Positions 61,699 through 64,000 of a DNA stretch of 64,000 bases are shown here, piece by piece. Position numbers and translations under genes: made by a program. The notes under the pieces were generated by a model, which was not told the DNA's origin, did not search any database, and was given only the letters and a program-made list of their open reading frames with translations. The number at the start of each line of letters is the position of its first letter. Position 1 is the stretch's first letter. Source of the DNA: Acidobacteriota bacterium (GTDB lineage: Bacteria; Acidobacteriota; UBA890; WLXD01); assembly GCA_012103255.1 (NCBI GenBank), contig WLXD01000001.1, positions 1-64,000 on the forward strand, read 5' to 3'.

Positions 61699-63990
61699 CT
61701 AGACGAGTTCGGCGAGCGCGCTTCGGAATTCAGCAGCGCTGGCGAATCGATCGGCGCGTTTCCGGGCGAGCGCCCGCGCGAGGAACTCGGCCACCCCCGC
61801 GTCCACGTCTGGACTGAACGTGCGGACGTCCGGGACCCGTGCGTCGGTGATGGCTGAGAGCGTGGCGGCAACCGTCTCACGCCGCATGGGGTTGCGCCCT
61901 GCGATGGCCTCGTACAGCACGAGACTCAGCGACCACAGATCGAAGGCCTCGACGGGACTCTCGCCGAGGGCGGCCTCGGGCGAGAGATATAGCGGTGAGC
62001 CCACAACCGCGCCGGTCGACGTGGTCAGGGGTTCGTCGAGCGTCTCGGCGAGTGGTTCAGCGGGGTCGAGCGTCCCGGTGCTCGTTGGCACCTCGGCGTT
62101 CGAAGCGCCCGAGAGTATGCGGACCACGCCGAAGTCCATGAGCCGCCAACGACCATCTTCCATCACGCCGATGTTCGAGGGCTTCACGTCGCGGTGCAGG
62201 ATCCCGCTCTCATGCAGGCACTCGAGAGAGGCGGCAAGTGCGCGACCCATCGCGAGGGCATCGGCAGTCGACATCGGACCACGCTCGAGCTGGTCGGTAA
62301 GGGTGCCGCCGTCGACGTACTCCATGATGAGCACCCAGCCCAATCGCCACGGCTCCAGCCCATAGATGGACGCCAGATTCGGGTGCGACACCGCGGCCAT
62401 CGCTCGCGCCTCCCGGCGCATACGCAGCACCCGCGGGTGCGAGGCGCGAGGCAACGCCTTCAGGGCCACCCGGCGCCGCAGGTTCACGTCCACGGCCGAG
62501 TAGACGACCCCCATGCCTCCAGCACCGACCCTGCGATCGACCCGGAACTTCCCGGCGAGAAAGTGCGGCACGCTGGCATCGCTCAAGTCCGAAGCGCACT
62601 GCTCACAGCTCGCTGTGCCCGAAGCGAATACCCGCATGCACGTGGGGCACTCACGCGCCGGGTCAGGCTCCGAAACGCTCTTCGCAACGGGTTGGGGGCT
62701 ATCGGGCTGCCGGGGCAAATGCTTCTCGATGACCAGTCCGGCAGGCGTAGCTATCGAGATGAGCAGGCGCTCGTCGCGCTCGGAAAACGGCATCTCCGAA
62801 CGCTTGGCGCCGAGCCCCACCGCCCCCACCAGATCGCCGCTGCCGCCGAAGAGCGGCACCAGCATCTCGAACCCCGAGTTTTCGATCCAATCGCGTTCGG
62901 CGTCGGGCAGTCGCGCGAACGGTGAAGCAGGATCGTCGGACTTCAGGCGCAACGGCGCACTGCTGCCCTGCAGCAATGAAGTGAGCGTCCAGTTGGCGGC
63001 GAGCGGTGCGGCCGTGCGGGTGGGCGATGCGTACTCGCTGCCGGTCTCGTCCAGAGTCAGGAGCGCGGCACGATCGAGGTGCATCGCCGCGTTGATGCGT
63101 TCGGGAATCGAGTCGGCCAGATCGACAACATCCGTGGCGCTGCGCGTGTGGTGGCCGAGCGTTGCCAGCACGGCACTGGCGTCGTAGCGCTCGCGGAAGA
63201 AGCGCCGGTCGACCACATCCAGCAACCGGGTCCGGGAGCGCAGGGCGACAGCGCCGACGATTCCCAGGGCGGCAAGGACGACGGTCTCCGGACCGGTGAG
63301 CAGGGCCACGATGGGCTGATCGCGATTCACACCGAGAAAGACGATCAGCAGCGCGAGCGGCGCCAGCGTGATGGTCAGTACGCTGCCGCGTGCCAGGCCG
63401 TAGCGCAGCGCCATCCCCAGCGCCACGCGCAGATCGAGCATCTGCTCCACGAGCACTGCATAGGCAGTGGTGAATGGAATCGAGAGGAAGGCCGGATAGA
63501 CCACCGCCTGAGCAACGAGGAAATTCGCGGGGTTGGCCATCCAATCGCCGACGGTCGACGACACCGCGCTCGCCACCACGGCCAGCGTCAGCGGTGCCAG
63601 GCCGGCGCCGATGCCGAGCAGGAACAACAGCGCGCGATGCCGTTCCTCGCGGATGGCGTAGCGGCCCCGCATCAGGCTCATCGGGATCGCCACCAGGGTG
63701 AGCCCGAAAACGACGAGCCAGAATCCGCCTTCGGGAGCGGTTCGGTGCCATGACGCAACACCGGCCGGCAACTGCACGCCGCGCGCGAGGGCGACCTCGA
63801 CCGCAACGTTCACGGCAACCAACGCTGTCGCAGCAACGGCCGACAACATTGACCCGGCTCGCACCACCATCTCCAGCCTCGGCGGCGTGGCCGCGCGCGG
63901 GAAGCAACGTACAAACTCGAACAGGAAGAAGGGCAGGAACGCCTCGACCCGGGTGAGCGACATCGCCGTAGCGACGGTCGTCGACAGCAC
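61699..63990 (-). CDS. Membrane/GAF/zinc-ribbon Ser/Thr kinase, 5' end beyond window
   Basis: This protein has at least 763 residues; the reading frame is still open at the window edge, so the true start may lie beyond 64000. Residues about 1-250 contain seven or so membrane helices. A GAF-like domain follows at about 275-430 (AMHLDRAALLTLDETG, GFEMLVPLFGGSGDLVGAV). A small zinc ribbon comes next (CPTC and CEQC, about 447-465), then the kinase: VGAGGMGVVYSAVDV near 486, HRDVKPSNIG near 598, DFGVVR near 618 and SPLYLSPEAA. It should be an inner-membrane receptor kinase. The order membrane-GAF-ribbon-kinase is unusual. Confidence 0.82.
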   Translation of the reverse strand: MLSTTVATAMSLTRVEAFLPFFLFEFVRCFPRAATPPRLEMVVRAGSMLSAVAATALVAVNVAVEVALARGVQLPAGVASWHRTAPEGGFWLVVFGLTLVAIPMSLMRGRYAIREERHRALLFLLGIGAGLAPLTLAVVASAVSSTVGDWMANPANFLVAQAVVYPAFLSIPFTTAYAVLVEQMLDLRVALGMALRYGLARGSVLTITLAPLALLIVFLGVNRDQPIVALLTGPETVVLAALGIVGAVALRSRTRLLDVVDRRFFRERYDASAVLATLGHHTRSATDVVDLADSIPERINAAMHLDRAALLTLDETGSEYASPTRTAAPLAANWTLTSLLQGSSAPLRLKSDDPASPFARLPDAERDWIENSGFEMLVPLFGGSGDLVGAVGLGAKRSEMPFSERDERLLISIATPAGLVIEKHLPRQPDSPQPVAKSVSEPDPARECPTCMRVFASGTASCEQCASDLSDASVPHFLAGKFRVDRRVGAGGMGVVYSAVDVNLRRRVALKALPRASHPRVLRMRREARAMAAVSHPNLASIYGLEPWRLGWVLIMEYVDGGTLTDQLERGPMSTADALAMGRALAASLECLHESGILHRDVKPSNIGVMEDGRWRLMDFGVVRILSGASNAEVPTSTGTLDPAEPLAETLDEPLTTSTGAVVGSPLYLSPEAALGESPVEAFDLWSLSLVLYEAIAGRNPMRRETVAATLSAITDARVPDVRTFSPDVDAGVAEFLARALARKRADRFASAAEFRSALAELV

Positions 63991-64000
63991 GCCCTCGTCC

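Overview
The window is a GC-rich, gene-dense bacterial chromosome segment, probably from a metagenome-like assembly. Family content points to a Gram-negative bacterium with Acidobacteriota-like habits: two orphan FtsX/MacB-type permeases each paired with a PadR regulator, a TIGR02999-type ECF sigma factor divergent from a Ser/Thr kinase with a beta-propeller, a tricorn-type peptidase, PEGA proteins, and many secreted proteins with signal peptides. No rRNA gene, tRNA, CRISPR array, integrase or intact transposase was seen, so the lineage is an inference from gene families only.

Layout. (a) 1-292: long G and C homopolymer runs, then nothing clear. (b) 293-4829: a three-gene, translationally coupled operon of a small membrane protein, a class A penicillin-binding-protein-like enzyme and a three-helix membrane protein. 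(c) 4830-8178: an Sll1717-type P-loop ATPase with a small partner, divergent from an endonuclease/exonuclease/phosphatase-fold enzyme. (d) 8491-14861: secreted proteins, an ECF sigma factor fused to a membrane-anchored beta-propeller, and a two-gene secreted metalloprotease unit lying between 178-bp direct repeats. (e) 14445-18611: a plasmid- or ICE-like cassette with an HTH regulator, an AT-rich repeat-bearing control region, a DUF1376 protein, a membrane AAA ATPase, and a YdjM-type hydrolase carrying an HlyD-like hairpin. (f) 18973-22303: a defence-like island with a PD-(D/E)XK protein, an McrA-like HNH nuclease, a RES-like remnant and a DUF4160/HTH pair. (g) 22404-33438: a tricorn peptidase, an MBL hydrolase, an erythromycin-esterase-like protein, a DUF1203 protein and a DEAD-box helicase, interspersed with BrnTA, VapBC-like and Phd/PIN toxin-antitoxin modules. 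(h) 33562-39142: a kinase/NHL/PEGA-PDZ operon. (i) 39270-50963: a subtilase, a PadR/permease pair, a porin-like protein, a sigma factor with a haem lipoprotein, a SagB-type oxidase with a tiny coupled upstream gene, and an ECF sigma factor. (j) 51117-64000: a kinase-propeller, an intradiol dioxygenase, a tyrosinase with a lipoprotein, a second PadR/permease pair, and a membrane/GAF/kinase protein cut by the window edge.

A recurring feature is the single-base frameshift. Six genes clearly continue in another frame (AAA ATPase, PD-(D/E)XK protein, MBL hydrolase, DUF1203 protein, kinase, tyrosinase) and two more may do so (the 2946 membrane protein and the 48614 sigma factor). With the homopolymer runs at the left end, this suggests residual consensus errors, so frameshifted genes are described here as one gene each.
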